Notes under the pieces: generated by a model
Database searches by the model: none
Told to the model about the DNA's origin: nothing
The model's input: only the letters and a program-made list of their open reading frames with translations
From: Bordetella flabilis
GTDB taxonomy: Bacteria > Pseudomonadota > Gammaproteobacteria > Burkholderiales > Burkholderiaceae_B
Assembly (NCBI RefSeq): GCF_001676725.1
Contig: NZ_CP016172.1
Coordinates: 558,001 to 622,000, forward strand
Length of the DNA stretch: 64,000 nt
Direction of reading: 5' to 3'
In this document: positions 33,398 through 44,412 of the stretch, in pieces
Numbering within the stretch: the stretch's first letter is position 1
Layout of the letters: every line of letters starts with the position of its first letter
Position numbers and translations under genes: made by a program

Positions 33398-35659
33398 ATG
33401 AAATTCCGGTTTCCCATTGTCATCATCGACGAAGACTACCGTTCCGAGAACGCCTCGGGACTGGGTATACGCGCGCTTGCCGCGGCCATCGAGGCCGAGG
33501 GCGTGGAGGTGCTGGGCGTCACCAGCTATGGCGACCTGAGCTCTTTCGCCCAGCAGCAGAGCCGCGCCAGCGCCTTCATCCTGTCGATCGACGATGAGGA
33601 GTTCGACGTGGACTCGCCGGAGGACGTGGCCAGCGCCATCAAGAACCTGCGGTCCTTCATCGGGGAATTGCGTTTCCGCAATGCCGACATACCGATCTAT
33701 CTGTATGGCGAAACCCGCACCTCGCAGCACATCCCCAACGATATCCTGCGCGAGCTGCACGGCTTCATCCACATGTTCGAGGACACGCCGGAATTTGTCG
33801 GCCGGCACATCATCCGCGAGGCCCGCGCCTATGTGGACAGCCTGGCCCCGCCGTTCTTCCGCGAGCTGGTCAAGTATGCGCAGGACGGCTCGTACTCCTG
33901 GCACTGCCCGGGGCACTCGGGCGGCGTGGCGTTCCTGAAGAGCCCCGTGGGGCAGATGTTCCACCAGTTCTTCGGCGAAAACATGCTGCGCGCCGACGTC
34001 TGCAACGCGGTGGACGAACTGGGCCAGCTGCTGGATCACACCGGTCCGGTGGCCGAGTCCGAACTCAATGCGGCGCGCATCTTCCACGCCGACCACTGCT
34101 ACTTCGTGACCAACGGCACCTCGACGTCGAACAAGGTCGTGTGGCACGCCAACGTCGCCGCCGGCGACGTGGTGGTGGTCGACCGCAATTGCCACAAGTC
34201 CATCCTGCACGCCATCACGATGACGGGTGCCATCCCGGTGTTCCTGCGCCCGACGCGCAACCACCTGGGCATCATCGGGCCCATTCCCATCGAGGAATTC
34301 GAGCCCGAGAACATCATGAAGAAGATCGAGGCCAATCCCTTCGCCCGCGAGGTGAAGAACAAGAAGCCGCGCATCCTGACCCTGACCCAGAGCACCTATG
34401 ACGGCGTGATCTACAACGTCGAGATGATCAAGGAAAAGCTGGGCAACTACGTCGATACGCTGCATTTCGACGAGGCCTGGCTGCCGCACGCCGCGTTCCA
34501 CGAGTTCTACCGCGATATGCACGCCATCGGCCCGGGACGTCCGCGCAGCGAGGCGGCGATGGTCTTCGCCACCCACTCCACGCACAAGCTGCTGGCTGGC
34601 ATTTCGCAGGCGTCGCAGATCATCGTGCAGGAGTCCAACACCCGCAAACTGGACCGCAATATCTTCAACGAAGCCTACCTGATGCATACCTCCACCTCGC
34701 CGCAGTACGCGATCATCGCGTCCTGCGACGTGGCGGCGGCCATGATGGAGCCGCCGGGCGGTACCGCGCTGGTCGAGGAAAGCATCCGCGAAGCCATGGA
34801 CTTTCGCCGCGCCATGCGCAAGGTGGAATCCGAATTCGGCCGCAACGACTGGTGGTTCAAGGTCTGGGGCCCGAACCGCCTGGTGTCCGACGGCATTGGC
34901 CACCGCGACGAATGGCTGCTGGAATCGGGCGATCACTGGCATGGCTTCGGCGATATCGCCGACGGCTTCAACATGCTGGACCCGATCAAGGCGACCGTCA
35001 TCACTCCGGGCCTGGATATTTCCGGCAGCTTCGGCGAAACCGGCATTCCGGCCGCGCTGGTATCCAAGTACCTGGCCGAGCATGGCGTGGTCATCGAGAA
35101 GACGGGCCTGTATTCCTTCTTCATCCTGTTCACGATCGGCATTACGAAGGGCCGCTGGAACACATTGCTGACGGCCTTGCAGCAGTTCAAGGACGACTAC
35201 GACCGCAACCAGCCGATGTGGCGCATTCTGCCGGAATTCTGCCGCGACCATCGCCGCTACGAGCGCATGGGCTTGCGCGACCTGTGCCAGCAGATCCACG
35301 AAGCCTACCGCGAAAGCGATGTGGCGCGGCTGACCACCGAGATGTACCTGAGCGACATGGTGCCCGCGCTCAAGCCCTCCGATGCCTTCGCGCGCATGGC
35401 CCACCGGGAGGTCGAGCGTGTGGCGATCGAAGACCTGGAAGGGCGGGTGACCGGTGTGCTGCTGACGCCGTACCCCCCCGGCATCCCGCTGCTGATCCCG
35501 GGCGAGCGCTTCAATCGCACCATCGTGCAGTACCTGCAGTTCGCGCGTGCGTTCAATGCCCGCTTCCCGGGCTTCGAGACCGACATCCATGGCCTGGCCG
35601 AGGATGTCGACGAACGCGGCGAGGTGCGCTACTACGTCGACTGCCTGAAGGAAGACTGA
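33398..35659 (+). CDS. Arginine/lysine/ornithine decarboxylase (AdiA/LdcC-type)
   Basis: A 753-residue fold-type I PLP decarboxylase. The N-terminal wing (response-regulator-like, FRFPIVIIDEDYRSENASGL) leads into the core with WHCPGHSGGVAFLKSPVGQM, LHFDEAWLPHAAFHEFYRD and the PLP lysine in ATHSTHKLLAGISQASQI (about residue 395). The C-terminal domain includes PYPPGIPLLIPGERF. The length equals biodegradative arginine decarboxylase AdiA (756), but specificity within the Arg/Lys/Orn family cannot be settled here. GCAGGAG before ATG 33398; a longer in-frame start would precede this good site. It makes polyamine precursors or consumes protons in acid. Confidence 0.9.
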   Translation: MKFRFPIVIIDEDYRSENASGLGIRALAAAIEAEGVEVLGVTSYGDLSSFAQQQSRASAFILSIDDEEFDVDSPEDVASAIKNLRSFIGELRFRNADIPIYLYGETRTSQHIPNDILRELHGFIHMFEDTPEFVGRHIIREARAYVDSLAPPFFRELVKYAQDGSYSWHCPGHSGGVAFLKSPVGQMFHQFFGENMLRADVCNAVDELGQLLDHTGPVAESELNAARIFHADHCYFVTNGTSTSNKVVWHANVAAGDVVVVDRNCHKSILHAITMTGAIPVFLRPTRNHLGIIGPIPIEEFEPENIMKKIEANPFAREVKNKKPRILTLTQSTYDGVIYNVEMIKEKLGNYVDTLHFDEAWLPHAAFHEFYRDMHAIGPGRPRSEAAMVFATHSTHKLLAGISQASQIIVQESNTRKLDRNIFNEAYLMHTSTSPQYAIIASCDVAAAMMEPPGGTALVEESIREAMDFRRAMRKVESEFGRNDWWFKVWGPNRLVSDGIGHRDEWLLESGDHWHGFGDIADGFNMLDPIKATVITPGLDISGSFGETGIPAALVSKYLAEHGVVIEKTGLYSFFILFTIGITKGRWNTLLTALQQFKDDYDRNQPMWRILPEFCRDHRRYERMGLRDLCQQIHEAYRESDVARLTTEMYLSDMVPALKPSDAFARMAHREVERVAIEDLEGRVTGVLLTPYPPGIPLLIPGERFNRTIVQYLQFARAFNARFPGFETDIHGLAEDVDERGEVRYYVDCLKED

Positions 35660-35684
35660 GGCCGCGCGCCTCATCGTCCCCGGC

Positions 35685-36881
35685 ATGTTCGACGTCGCGA
35701 TCATCGGCGCCGGCGCCGCTGGCATGATGTGTGCCGCGGTGGCCGGCCAGCGCGGCCTGCGCGTCGTGCTGATCGACCACGCGGCCAGGTTGGGCGAGAA
35801 GATCCGCATATCCGGCGGCGGCCGCTGCAACTTCACCAATACCGGCACCGGCCCCGCCAATTTCCTGTCGGAGAACCCGCACTTCTGTCGCTCGGCGCTG
35901 GCCGGCTACGGGCCGCAGGACTTTCTTGCGCTGTTGCGTGGCTACCGCGTGGCCTGGCACGAGAAGCACCGCGGCCAGTTGTTCTGTGACGAGTCTAGCG
36001 CCGCCATCATCGACGTCCTGCGCGCGGAGTGCGACGCGGGCGGCGTGCAATGGCGCATGCCGTGCACCGTCGCCGAGATCGGGCGGTCTGGCGAACACGG
36101 GTTCGAGCTGCGTACCGAGGGGCAGGGCGTATTGCACGCGGGCAAGGTGGTCATCGCCACCGGCGGCATGGCCATCCCCCAGCTCGGCGCGACGGACTAC
36201 GGGCTGAAGGTCGCGCGCCAGTTCGGCCTGAAGGTGGTGGAGCCGCGGCCCGCGCTGGTGCCGCTGACGTTCGATGCCGCGCGCTGGGCGCCCTTCGCGG
36301 CGCTGTCGGGCGTCGCGCTGGAGGCCGGCGTGCGCAGCGGCCCGGGCGAGTTCCTCGAAGACGTGCTGTTCACCCATCGTGGCCTGTCCGGCCCCGGCAT
36401 CCTGCAGATCTCCAGTTACTGGAATCCCGGGCAGCCCGTGGTGCTGGACCTGGCCGACGGCCGGGACCTGGCCGAGGAGCTGATCGCCGCCAAGGCGGGT
36501 GGCCGCCAGCAGCTGGGCACGGCACTGAGCGCCCTGTGGCCGCGCCGCCTGGCCGAGCAATGGCTGCTCGACATGACGGACGCCAAGGGCCAGCCCCTGG
36601 CGCAGGCGCGGCTGGCCGATATCCCCGACAAGACGCTGCGCGGGCTGGCGCGCGCCGTCCATGCCTGGGAGGTCGTGCCGACGGGCACGGCCGGCTACAA
36701 GAAAGCCGAGGTGATGCGCGGCGGCGTCGACACACGGGGGCTGGACCAGAAGAGCATGCAGGCGCGCAGCGTGCCGGGCCTGCATTTCATCGGCGAGGTG
36801 GTGGACGTCACCGGTTGGCTGGGCGGCTACAACTTCCAGTGGGCCTGGGCCTCCGGCGTCGCCTGCGGCAAGGCGCTTTGA
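35685..36881 (+). CDS. NAD(P)/FAD-dependent flavoprotein, BaiN/HI0933 (YhiN) family
   Basis: 398 residues. The FAD dinucleotide motif FDVAIIGAGAAGMMCAAVAG is at the N terminus, and the HI0933 signature ISGGGRCNFTNTG follows at about residue 48. VVIATGGMAIPQLGATDYGL and the C-terminal FAD-binding GEVVDVTGWLGGYNFQWAWA are also present. Some gut members (BaiN) reduce steroid double bonds; the general function of the family is uncertain, so the substrate is unassigned. It lies 25 bp after the decarboxylase gene and may be cotranscribed. No good ribosome-binding site is visible. Confidence 0.88.
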   Translation: MFDVAIIGAGAAGMMCAAVAGQRGLRVVLIDHAARLGEKIRISGGGRCNFTNTGTGPANFLSENPHFCRSALAGYGPQDFLALLRGYRVAWHEKHRGQLFCDESSAAIIDVLRAECDAGGVQWRMPCTVAEIGRSGEHGFELRTEGQGVLHAGKVVIATGGMAIPQLGATDYGLKVARQFGLKVVEPRPALVPLTFDAARWAPFAALSGVALEAGVRSGPGEFLEDVLFTHRGLSGPGILQISSYWNPGQPVVLDLADGRDLAEELIAAKAGGRQQLGTALSALWPRRLAEQWLLDMTDAKGQPLAQARLADIPDKTLRGLARAVHAWEVVPTGTAGYKKAEVMRGGVDTRGLDQKSMQARSVPGLHFIGEVVDVTGWLGGYNFQWAWASGVACGKAL

Positions 36882-37022
36882 GCGCCCCGTCTCCGGACGC
36901 CGCCAGGACCCCCTGTCCTTTATCGCGGCAGGATGGGACACTAGCGCCGGTGTGAACAGCCCGGACGCCCGTCGCGGCGCGTTTCTTGCTATGGCCACCG
37001 CACGACAGGAGAGGGGATCCCC

Positions 37023-37913
37023 ATGAACACGCATATCCGCTCGCTGGCCGAAGCCGGCGCCGGCAAGACCGCCGTCTTCATCCTGCTGGCGCTGTTCGCC
37101 ATGGGCTCGTGGGGGCTGTGGCTCGTCCTGCGCGACGATTATCCGCAGGTCGCCAACGCCTGGGTCGGCGGCCTGATCGCGGCCGGCGCCACGGCTGCCG
37201 GCACCCTCCCGGTGCTCTTTTCGCAGCGCCTGTCCGAGCGCGTGCAGGACACCATGTTCGGCTTTGGCGCCGGCGTCATGCTGGCGGCCAGTGCGTTTTC
37301 GCTGGTGGTGCCCGGCATCCAGGCCGCGCGCGACCTGGGCAACGGCCCCTGGAGCGCCGGCCTCACGGTGGGCGCCGCGATCCTGCTGGGCGCGGCGGTG
37401 CTGCTGTGGCTGGAGCGCACCGTGCCGCACGAGCATTTCATCAAGGGCAAGGAAGGCCACGATGCCCGCGTGCTCAAGCGCACCTGGCTGTTCGTCTTCG
37501 CCATCATGCTGCACAACCTGCCCGAAGGCCTGGCCATCGGCGTGGCCTTCGGCGGAACCGACGCGATGCGCGCCGGCGCGCTGTCCACCGGCATCGCCAT
37601 CCAGGACGTACCGGAAGGGCTGGTGGTGGCCGTCGCCTTGCTGGCGGCGGGATACAGCCGCACGTTCGCGGTCGTGCTGGGCATGGCATCGGGGCTGATC
37701 GAGCCGGTGGGGGCCCTGGCGGGCGCGGCCGTCATGGCCTGGTCGTCCGTGCTGCTGCCCTGGGGACTGGGTTTCGCCGCCGGCGCCATGCTGTTCGTCA
37801 TCAGCCACGAGATCATTCCGGAATCTCACCGCAAGGGCCACGAGGTCTACGCCACCTGCGGGCTGATGCTGGGGTTCGTCCTGATGATGCTGCTCGATAC
37901 GGCGCTGGCCTAG
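37023..37913 (+). CDS. ZIP-family divalent metal transporter (BbZIP-like)
   Basis: A 296-residue, eight-segment inner-membrane importer of Zn2+/Cd2+/Fe2+ class metals. It closely resembles the structurally characterised Bordetella bronchiseptica ZIP. Metal-site residues are visible: [18 protein letters not shown] in TM4 (His, Asn, Glu), [18 protein letters not shown] in TM5 (Gln, Asp, Glu) and [12 protein letters not shown] in TM6 (Glu). The C terminus has [24 protein letters not shown] sits before ATG 37023. It is monocistronic; the glycine riboswitch starts about 80 bp downstream. Uptake of zinc or iron is the likely role. Confidence 0.9.
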   Translation: MNTHIRSLAEAGAGKTAVFILLALFAMGSWGLWLVLRDDYPQVANAWVGGLIAAGATAAGTLPVLFSQRLSERVQDTMFGFGAGVMLAASAFSLVVPGIQAARDLGNGPWSAGLTVGAAILLGAAVLLWLERTVPHEHFIKGKEGHDARVLKRTWLFVFAIMLHNLPEGLAIGVAFGGTDAMRAGALSTGIAIQDVPEGLVVAVALLAAGYSRTFAVVLGMASGLIEPVGALAGAAVMAWSSVLLPWGLGFAAGAMLFVISHEIIPESHRKGHEVYATCGLMLGFVLMMLLDTALA

Positions 37914-37996
37914 CCGGCCCGGGGGCATTTTGCCGCCGGCCGCGCGGCTTTATCCGGCGCCGGATTCGTTGTATTCTTCGCGACGCTGTCACGCAT

Positions 37997-38230
37997 CATG
38001 CGGGAGAGAGCGGGCGCCCCAGGGCGAGCCGCCGCCGAAGGCGCAATTCGCCCGGAATCGCTCAGGCAACCCATACCGCAGCATGCCTTGCCCAAGCACG
38101 CCGTCGCCCGGCTTGCGGGCGAACACAGCGCTCTGGAGAGAGCCGGCCACCCGCATTTGCGCGGCGCGCCCGGACGCCGAAGGTGCAAACCCGCCCAGCG
38201 GGGCAACTCTCAGGCAAAAGGACAGAGGGG
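37997..38230 (+). ncRNA. Tandem glycine riboswitch controlling gcvT-gcvH-gcvP
   Basis: Two glycine-aptamer copies precede gcvT. Copy 1 (about 37997-38084) shows GCGGGAGAGAG, the core CGCCGAAGGCGCAA and CGCTCAGGCAACC, closed by TGCGG (37999-38003) with CCGCA (38076-38080). Copy 2 (about 38128-38230) shows CTCTGGAGAGAGC, GCCGAAGGTGCAAACC and CTCTCAGGCAAAAGGACAGAG, closed by CTCTG (38131-38135) with CAGAG (38223-38227). Between them is a roughly 50-base linker holding a TCGCCCG/CGGGCGA hairpin (38104-38122). Known members activate glycine cleavage when glycine is abundant. The gcvT start is 80 bp downstream. Confidence 0.92.
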
Positions 38231-38311
38231 CGGAAACCAAGCCGGTGCTTCGGAGGCTTTCCGCATCCAGCCCGGTATTCCGTTACCCGCAGGCCGTCCG
38301 GAGCCGTCTCC

Positions 38312-39412
38312 ATGTCGATATCCCTCAAGAACACTCCCCTGGCGCAGGAACATGTCGCCGCCGGCGCGCGCATGGTCGATTTCGGCGGCTGGAACATGCC
38401 GCTGGCCTATGGCTCGCAGATCGAGGAACACCATGCCGTCCGCCAGGATGCCGGGATGTTCGATGTTTCGCACATGCTCAACGTCGATGTCACGGGCGCG
38501 GACGCCATGCCCTTCCTGCGCCGGCTCATCGCCAACGATGTGGCCAAGCTGACGACGCCGGGCAAGGCGCTGTACAGCTGCATGCTGAACCCCGAAGGCG
38601 GGGTCATCGACGACCTGATCGTCTATTTCTTCGCCGTGGACCGCTGGCGCGTGGTGGTCAATGCCGCCACCGCGGACAAGGACGTCGCCTGGATGCAGCG
38701 CGTGGCCGCCGCGACACGGCTGCATGTCTCCATCGCGCCGCGCCGCGACCTGGCCATGATCGCAGTGCAGGGCCCCAACGCCCGCGCCAAACTCTGGGCC
38801 GCGCGGCCGGCATGGCGCGCAGACTCCGAGCCCCTCACGCCTTTCACGGCGGCACGCTTCGAGCCCGACACGCTGGTGGCGCGCACCGGCTATACCGGCG
38901 AAGACGGATTCGAGATCGTCCTGCCCGCCACGGAAGTCGCCACGCTGTGGCGCGACCTGGTGGCGCAAGGCGTGCGCCCCTGCGGCCTGGGCGCGCGCGA
39001 TACCCTGCGCCTGGAAGCCGGGATGAACCTGTACGGCCAGGACATGGACGAGCTCACGCAGCCCGCGCAGGCCGGTCTGACCTGGACGGTCTCGCTGAAA
39101 GACCCGGCGCGTGGCTTCATCGGCCGCGCCGCCATCGAACAGTGCTCCACGCCCTGCGCCTTCCTCGGTCTGAAGCTGTCGGAGCGCGGCGTCATGCGGG
39201 CCCACATGGCGGTGCGTACGCCGCTGGGCGACGGCGAGATCACCAGCGGCACGATGTCGCCCACGCTGGGCGTATCGGTGGCCTTCGCGCGCCTGCCGAT
39301 GGGGGTAAACCCCGGCGACACGGTGCAGGTCGACATCCGCGGCAAGTGGGTGCCCGCGACGGTATGCAAATTGCCGTTCGTGCGGCACGGCAAAGCGGTC
39401 GAACACTCGTAA
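38312..39412 (+). CDS. gcvT: Glycine cleavage system T protein (aminomethyltransferase)
   Basis: 366 residues. GcvT takes the aminomethyl group from lipoyl-GcvH and passes the one-carbon unit to tetrahydrofolate, releasing ammonia. Start [20 protein letters not shown] is followed by [20 protein letters not shown], the folate-site aspartate region ([20 protein letters not shown]), and the terminal barrel with GSEINAGT-type ending ([20 protein letters not shown]). GGAG lies ten bases before ATG 38312, chosen over an upstream frame that runs through the riboswitch. First gene of the gcvTHP operon. Confidence 0.95.
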   Translation: MSISLKNTPLAQEHVAAGARMVDFGGWNMPLAYGSQIEEHHAVRQDAGMFDVSHMLNVDVTGADAMPFLRRLIANDVAKLTTPGKALYSCMLNPEGGVIDDLIVYFFAVDRWRVVVNAATADKDVAWMQRVAAATRLHVSIAPRRDLAMIAVQGPNARAKLWAARPAWRADSEPLTPFTAARFEPDTLVARTGYTGEDGFEIVLPATEVATLWRDLVAQGVRPCGLGARDTLRLEAGMNLYGQDMDELTQPAQAGLTWTVSLKDPARGFIGRAAIEQCSTPCAFLGLKLSERGVMRAHMAVRTPLGDGEITSGTMSPTLGVSVAFARLPMGVNPGDTVQVDIRGKWVPATVCKLPFVRHGKAVEHS

Positions 39413-39511
39413 ACTGCCATGGCTCGCGGGCCCGGCATGCCGGGCCGCGGGCGGGGCGCGCACCTCGATCTTCCTTCCCATCCGGATTTTTTGAATTCCT
39501 CAGGAGCTGCC

Positions 39512-39880
39512 ATGAGCCTGCCTACCGATCGCAAATACACCGCAACGCATGAATGGGTCAAAGCCGAGGGCGACGTCTTCGCCGTCGGCATCACCGATCC
39601 GGCCCAGGAACAACTGGGCGATCTGGTCTTCGTCGGCGACGTCAAGGTCGGCGCCCGGCTGGCCGCCGGCGAAACCGCCGGCGTGGTCGAGTCGGTCAAG
39701 GCGGCTTCGGACATCTACGCCCCCGTCGCCGGCGAAATCACCGCCTTCAATGACGCGCTGGAAGAGAACCCGGCCCTGATCAACGAAGCGGCCCATACCC
39801 ACTGGATTTTCAAGATCAAGCCGGACAACCCCGCCGACGTGGACGCGCTGCTGGACGCCGCCGGCTACGAAGCCCTGTAG
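39512..39880 (+). CDS. gcvH: Glycine cleavage system H protein
   Basis: 122 residues, the lipoyl-carrying shuttle of the glycine cleavage complex. The lipoylation lysine sits in [20 protein letters not shown] at about residue 61, the standard hammerhead beta-turn. [16 protein letters not shown] and the C-terminal [20 protein letters not shown] are conserved. AGGAG lies before ATG 39512. It lies 99 bp after gcvT and 20 bp before gcvP, under the upstream riboswitch. Confidence 0.96.
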   Translation: MSLPTDRKYTATHEWVKAEGDVFAVGITDPAQEQLGDLVFVGDVKVGARLAAGETAGVVESVKAASDIYAPVAGEITAFNDALEENPALINEAAHTHWIFKIKPDNPADVDALLDAAGYEAL

Positions 39881-39900
39881 GCCTGTACCAAAGAGATACC

Positions 39901-42774
39901 ATGTCGCGCCCCCTAGACACGCATACCGATTTCCTTCCCCGCCATATCGGCCCGTCCGATGCGGACCAGGCCGCCATGCTGCGCGTGCTGGGCGTTGCCA
40001 CGCTGGACGAACTGATCGCCGAAGTGGTGCCGCCCCGTATCCGCACCGATGCGCCGCTGGCGCTGCCGCCCGCGCGCAGCGAGCCGGACGTGCTGGCCGA
40101 ATTGCGCGAGCTGGCCAGCGCCAACGAGGTCTATCGCAACTACATCGGCCAGGGCTACTACGGCACCCATACGCCCAACGTCATCCTGCGCAATATCCTG
40201 GAGAATCCGGCCTGGTACACGGCCTATACGCCGTACCAGCCGGAGATCTCGCAAGGCCGCCTGGAAGCGCTGCTGAACTACCAGACCATGGTCGCCGACC
40301 TGACCGGGCTGGATATCGCCAACGCCTCGCTGCTGGATGAAGGCACGGCGGCGGCCGAGGCCATGACCCTGGCCCGCCGCGGCGCCAAGTCGCGCAGCAA
40401 TGTGTTCTTCGTCTCCAGCCACTGCCATCCGCAGACCATCGAAGTGGTTCGCACGCGCGCCCAGGGGCTGGACATCGAAGTCGTCGTCGCAGACGAATCC
40501 CAAGGCCTGCCGGACTGCTTCGGCGTGCTGCTGCAATACCCGCACAGCCTGGGCGCGGTCGCCGACTACCGTGCGCTGGCGCAAGCCGCGCATGATGCCG
40601 GCGCGGTGGTGGCGTGCGCGACGGACCTGCTGGCCCTGGCCCTGCTGGCCCCGCCGGGCGCCTGGGGCGCCGACATCGCCGTGGGCTCCGCGCAGCGCTT
40701 TGGCGTGCCCTTCGGCTTCGGCGGTCCGCACGCCGGCTTCATGGCGTGCAAGGACGCCTACAAGCGCAATATGCCCGGCCGCCTGGTGGGCGTGTCCCGG
40801 GACGCGCAAGGCAATCCGGCCCTGCGCCTGGCGCTGCAGACGCGCGAGCAGCACATCCGCCGCGAAAAGGCCACCTCCAACATCTGTACCGCCCAGGTGC
40901 TGCTGGCCGTGATGGCCGGCATGTACGCGGTCTGGCATGGTCCGGCCGGTATCCGCCGCATCGCCGAGCGCGTGCAGCGCAGTACCGCCATCCTGCGCAC
41001 GGCGCTGGGCGACCTGGGTACGCAGGTCGTCAACGATACCTTCTTCGACACCTTGCTGGTGCGCACCGCCGGTGCGACCTCGGCGGTGGCCGACGCGGCC
41101 GCCGCCGCGCGCATCAACCTGCGCGTGGTCGACGCCGACCACGTCGCGCTGTCCCTGGACGAGACCGTGACGGCGCAGGACCTGAGCGAACTGGTCGAAG
41201 TCTTCGCGCGCGGCCTGGGCAAGCCCGCGGCGGCCTTCGAGCTGGACGCGACGGACGCGCGCGCCAAAGGCGGCATCCCGGCCGCGGTGGCGCGCGAGAC
41301 CCCCATCCTGTCGCACCCGATCTTCTCCAGCGTGCAGTCCGAAACCGACATGCTGCGCTACCTGCGCAAGCTCGCGGACAAGGACCTGGCGCTGGATCGC
41401 ACCATGATCCCGCTGGGATCCTGCACGATGAAGCTCAACGCCACGGCCGAGATGATCCCGATCACCTGGCCGGAGTTCGCGCAGATCCATCCTTACGCCC
41501 CGGCCGCGCAGACCGCCGGCTATCGCGTGCTGATCGAAAAGCTGTCCGCGGCCCTGTGCGAAATCACCGGCTACGATGCGATCAGCCTGCAGCCGAATTC
41601 CGGCGCGCAGGGCGAATACGCCGGCCTGCTGGCGATCCGCGCCTATCACGAGGCGCACGGCCAGCATCAGCGCGACGTATGCCTCATTCCATCATCGGCG
41701 CACGGCACCAATCCCGCCTCGGCGCAGTTGGCCGGCATGCAGGTGGTGGTGGTCGCCTCCGACGACCAGGGCAATGTCGATGTCCCCGACCTCAAGGCCA
41801 AGGTCGCCCAGGTGGGCGACCGCCTGTCCGCGCTGATGATCACCTATCCGTCAACGCACGGCGTGTTCGAGGAAGCCATCACGGACATCTGCGAGATCGT
41901 GCACGAGGCCGGCGGCCAGGTGTATATGGATGGCGCGAACATGAACGCCATGGTCGGCCTGGCCAAGCCGGGCAAGTTCGGTTCGGACGTTTCGCACCTG
42001 AACCTGCACAAGACCTTCTGCATCCCGCATGGCGGCGGCGGTCCGGGCGTCGGTCCGGTGGCGGTGCGCAGCCATCTGGCGCCGTATCTGCCTGGCGTGC
42101 TGGACACGGGCGGCAAGCTGCCGCGCGGGGCCACGGTGGGTCCGGTCGCGGCGGCGCCGTTCGGGTCGGCCGGCATTCTGCCGATTCCCTACGTCTATAT
42201 CGCGCTGATGGGCGCCGAGGGACTGTTGCGCGCCACGGAAGTCGCCATCCTCAACGCCAACTACATCGCGGCCCGGCTGCGCGACCATTATCCCGTGCTG
42301 TACTGCGGCCGCAATGGCCGGGTGGCGCACGAATGCATTCTGGATGTGCGTCCGCTCAAGGAAACGAGCGGCGTGTCGGCCGAGGACATCGCCAAGCGGC
42401 TGATCGACTATGGCTTCCACGCGCCCACCATGAGCTTCCCGGTGGCCGGGACGCTGATGGTCGAGCCCACGGAGTCCGAAAGCCTGGCGGAACTCGACCG
42501 CTTCGTCGACGCCATGATCGCCATCCGCGCCGAGATCGCCCGCATCGAAGCCGGGGAGTGCGATCGCGATGACAACGTGCTCCGGAACGCGCCCCATACG
42601 GCGGCGATGCTGCTGGCCGACGAATGGCACCACGACTACACGCGTCGCGCCGCCGCGTATCCGGTGGAATCGCTGAAGGACGGCAAGTACTGGCCGCCGG
42701 TGGCGCGCGTGGACAACGCGTATGGCGACCGCAACCTGGTATGCGCCTGCCTGCCGATCGAGGCCTACGCCTGA
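39901..42774 (+). CDS. gcvP: Glycine dehydrogenase (decarboxylating), P protein
   Basis: 957 residues, the PLP enzyme that decarboxylates glycine and loads the aminomethyl group on GcvH. It is the single-chain (alpha+beta fused) form: the N half has [20 protein letters not shown] and [20 protein letters not shown]. The catalytic lysine lies in the C half, [20 protein letters not shown], near residue 705, with the glycine-rich phosphate loop next to it. [20 protein letters not shown] is also typical. Length matches E. coli GcvP (957). Last gene of the riboswitch-controlled operon, followed by a terminator-like hairpin. Confidence 0.96.
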   Translation: MSRPLDTHTDFLPRHIGPSDADQAAMLRVLGVATLDELIAEVVPPRIRTDAPLALPPARSEPDVLAELRELASANEVYRNYIGQGYYGTHTPNVILRNILENPAWYTAYTPYQPEISQGRLEALLNYQTMVADLTGLDIANASLLDEGTAAAEAMTLARRGAKSRSNVFFVSSHCHPQTIEVVRTRAQGLDIEVVVADESQGLPDCFGVLLQYPHSLGAVADYRALAQAAHDAGAVVACATDLLALALLAPPGAWGADIAVGSAQRFGVPFGFGGPHAGFMACKDAYKRNMPGRLVGVSRDAQGNPALRLALQTREQHIRREKATSNICTAQVLLAVMAGMYAVWHGPAGIRRIAERVQRSTAILRTALGDLGTQVVNDTFFDTLLVRTAGATSAVADAAAAARINLRVVDADHVALSLDETVTAQDLSELVEVFARGLGKPAAAFELDATDARAKGGIPAAVARETPILSHPIFSSVQSETDMLRYLRKLADKDLALDRTMIPLGSCTMKLNATAEMIPITWPEFAQIHPYAPAAQTAGYRVLIEKLSAALCEITGYDAISLQPNSGAQGEYAGLLAIRAYHEAHGQHQRDVCLIPSSAHGTNPASAQLAGMQVVVVASDDQGNVDVPDLKAKVAQVGDRLSALMITYPSTHGVFEEAITDICEIVHEAGGQVYMDGANMNAMVGLAKPGKFGSDVSHLNLHKTFCIPHGGGGPGVGPVAVRSHLAPYLPGVLDTGGKLPRGATVGPVAAAPFGSAGILPIPYVYIALMGAEGLLRATEVAILNANYIAARLRDHYPVLYCGRNGRVAHECILDVRPLKETSGVSAEDIAKRLIDYGFHAPTMSFPVAGTLMVEPTESESLAELDRFVDAMIAIRAEIARIEAGECDRDDNVLRNAPHTAAMLLADEWHHDYTRRAAAYPVESLKDGKYWPPVARVDNAYGDRNLVCACLPIEAYA

Positions 42775-42795
42775 CGGCCAGGGAGCCACGGGCGC

Positions 42796-42834
42796 GGCGG
42801 CCGGCTTGCCCGGCCGCCGTCGCCTGCCGTTTTA
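42796..42834 (+). terminator. Probable terminator of gcvTHP
   Basis: A 9-bp perfect stem (GGCGGCCGG 42796-42804, CCGGCCGCC 42810-42818) with a five-base loop, then GTCGCCTGCCG and a short TTTT (42831-42834). The U-tract is weak and distant, so efficiency is uncertain. It lies between convergent gcvP and mmsA. Confidence 0.45.
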
Positions 42835-44325
42835 CTTGGCTACGGGCATCGTGAATTCCGCGCCCTTGGCGATGCTGTCGGGCCAGCGCTGCATCACGCT
42901 CTTGTAGCGGGTGTAGAAGCGCACGCCTTCCTCGCCATAGGCGTGGTGGTCGCCGAACAGCGAACGTTTCCAGCCGCCGAAGGAATGCCAGGCCATGGGC
43001 ACCGGGATAGGCACGTTGATCCCGACCATGCCCACCTGGATCTGGCGGGCGAATGCGCGCGCCACGCCGCCGTCGGACGTGAAGCAGGACACGCCATTGG
43101 CGAACTCGTGCGCGTTGATGAGCTTGACCGCCGAGGCGAAGTCCGGCACCCGCACCACGCATAGCACCGGCCCGAAGATTTCCTCGCGATAGATGTTCAT
43201 CGACGGCTTGACGTGGTCGAACAGCGTGCCGCCGAGGAAGAAGCCCTTCTCGTGTCCCGGCACGGTCAGTTCACGGCCGTCCACCACCATGGTGGCGCCC
43301 GCCGCGATGCCGTCCTCGATATAGCCGAGGACCTTGCTGCGATGCTGCGCCGTGACCAGCGGACCCATCTCCGCGTCGGCTTCCATGCCGTTGCGCACCT
43401 TCAGCGCGCGCACGCGCGGCGCCAGGCGCTCCACCAGCTTGTCGGCCACGCTGCCGACCGCCACGGCCACGGAGATCGCCATGCAGCGCTCGCCGGCGGA
43501 GCCGTAGGCCGCGCCCATCAGCGCGTCGCAGGCCTGGTCCAGGTCGGCATCGGGCATGACCACCATATGGTTCTTGGCGCCGCCCAGCGCCTGGACGCGC
43601 TTGCCCTTGGCCGTGCCCTTGGCATAGATGTATTCGGCGATGGGCGTCGATCCGACGAAGGACAGGGCCTGCACGTCGGGATGGGCGATCAGCGCATCCA
43701 CGGCCTGTTTGTCGCCGTGCACGACGTTGAAGACGCCGGGCGGCAGGCCAGCCTCATGCAGCAGCTCGGCCAGGCGCACCGAGGCGGACGGATCGCGTTC
43801 GGACGGCTTCAGGACGAAGGTGTTGCCGCAGGCGATGGCCACCGGGAACATCCAGCAGGGCACCATCATGGGGAAATTGAACGGCGTGATGCCCGCCACC
43901 ACGCCCAGCGGCTGGCGCATGCTCCAGTTGTCGATCCCACCGCCGATCTGCTCGGTGTAATCGCCCTTGAGCAGATGCGGGATGCCGCAGGCGAACTCGA
44001 CGACCTCGATGCCCCGGGCCACTTCGCCCTTGGCGTCGGAAAACACCTTGCCGTGCTCGCGCGTGATGAGTTCGGCAAGCTCGTCCTGGTGCTTGTCCAG
44101 CAGCGCCTTGAAGGCGAACAGGACGCGGGCGCGCTTGAGCGGCGCCGTTTCGGCCCAGGCCGGAAAGGCCTCGCGGGCGGCCGCCACGGCCAGGTCCACG
44201 TCCTCGACCCCGGCCAGGGGGATGTTCGAGACGATTTCCCCGCGTGCCGGGTCGAAGCCGTCGCTATAACGGCCGACGCGGCCGGTGTAGGGTTGTCCGT
44301 TGATGAAATGCGGAATGGTTTTCAT
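42832..44325 (-). CDS. mmsA: Methylmalonate/malonate-semialdehyde dehydrogenase (CoA-acylating)
   Basis: A 497-residue aldehyde dehydrogenase of the MMSDH branch, which oxidises malonate or methylmalonate semialdehyde to acetyl- or propionyl-CoA. Markers: [12 protein letters not shown] at the N terminus, [58 protein letters not shown] (the AKNH motif marks MmsA), and the catalytic cysteine in [17 protein letters not shown]. The following aptA-like aminotransferase gene upstream (44413-45738) makes malonate semialdehyde from beta-alanine, so the two form a beta-alanine route. Both may also serve valine or GABA breakdown. Confidence 0.93.
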   Translation of the reverse strand: MKTIPHFINGQPYTGRVGRYSDGFDPARGEIVSNIPLAGVEDVDLAVAAAREAFPAWAETAPLKRARVLFAFKALLDKHQDELAELITREHGKVFSDAKGEVARGIEVVEFACGIPHLLKGDYTEQIGGGIDNWSMRQPLGVVAGITPFNFPMMVPCWMFPVAIACGNTFVLKPSERDPSASVRLAELLHEAGLPPGVFNVVHGDKQAVDALIAHPDVQALSFVGSTPIAEYIYAKGTAKGKRVQALGGAKNHMVVMPDADLDQACDALMGAAYGSAGERCMAISVAVAVGSVADKLVERLAPRVRALKVRNGMEADAEMGPLVTAQHRSKVLGYIEDGIAAGATMVVDGRELTVPGHEKGFFLGGTLFDHVKPSMNIYREEIFGPVLCVVRVPDFASAVKLINAHEFANGVSCFTSDGGVARAFARQIQVGMVGINVPIPVPMAWHSFGGWKRSLFGDHHAYGEEGVRFYTRYKSVMQRWPDSIAKGAEFTMPVAK

Positions 44326-44412
44326 GAGCCTGGCTCGTATCGTGGGGGAGGGGCCGTGCCGATCGGCGATCGACGGACGGCCCCGTCTGCTTGCGTCTGC
44401 GGGATGAGCGGG

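Noticed and set aside
33185..35860. A long antisense frame across the decarboxylase gene (about 890 codons).
   Set aside because: The plus strand carries an obvious PLP decarboxylase with all motifs; the antisense frame has no recognisable domain.
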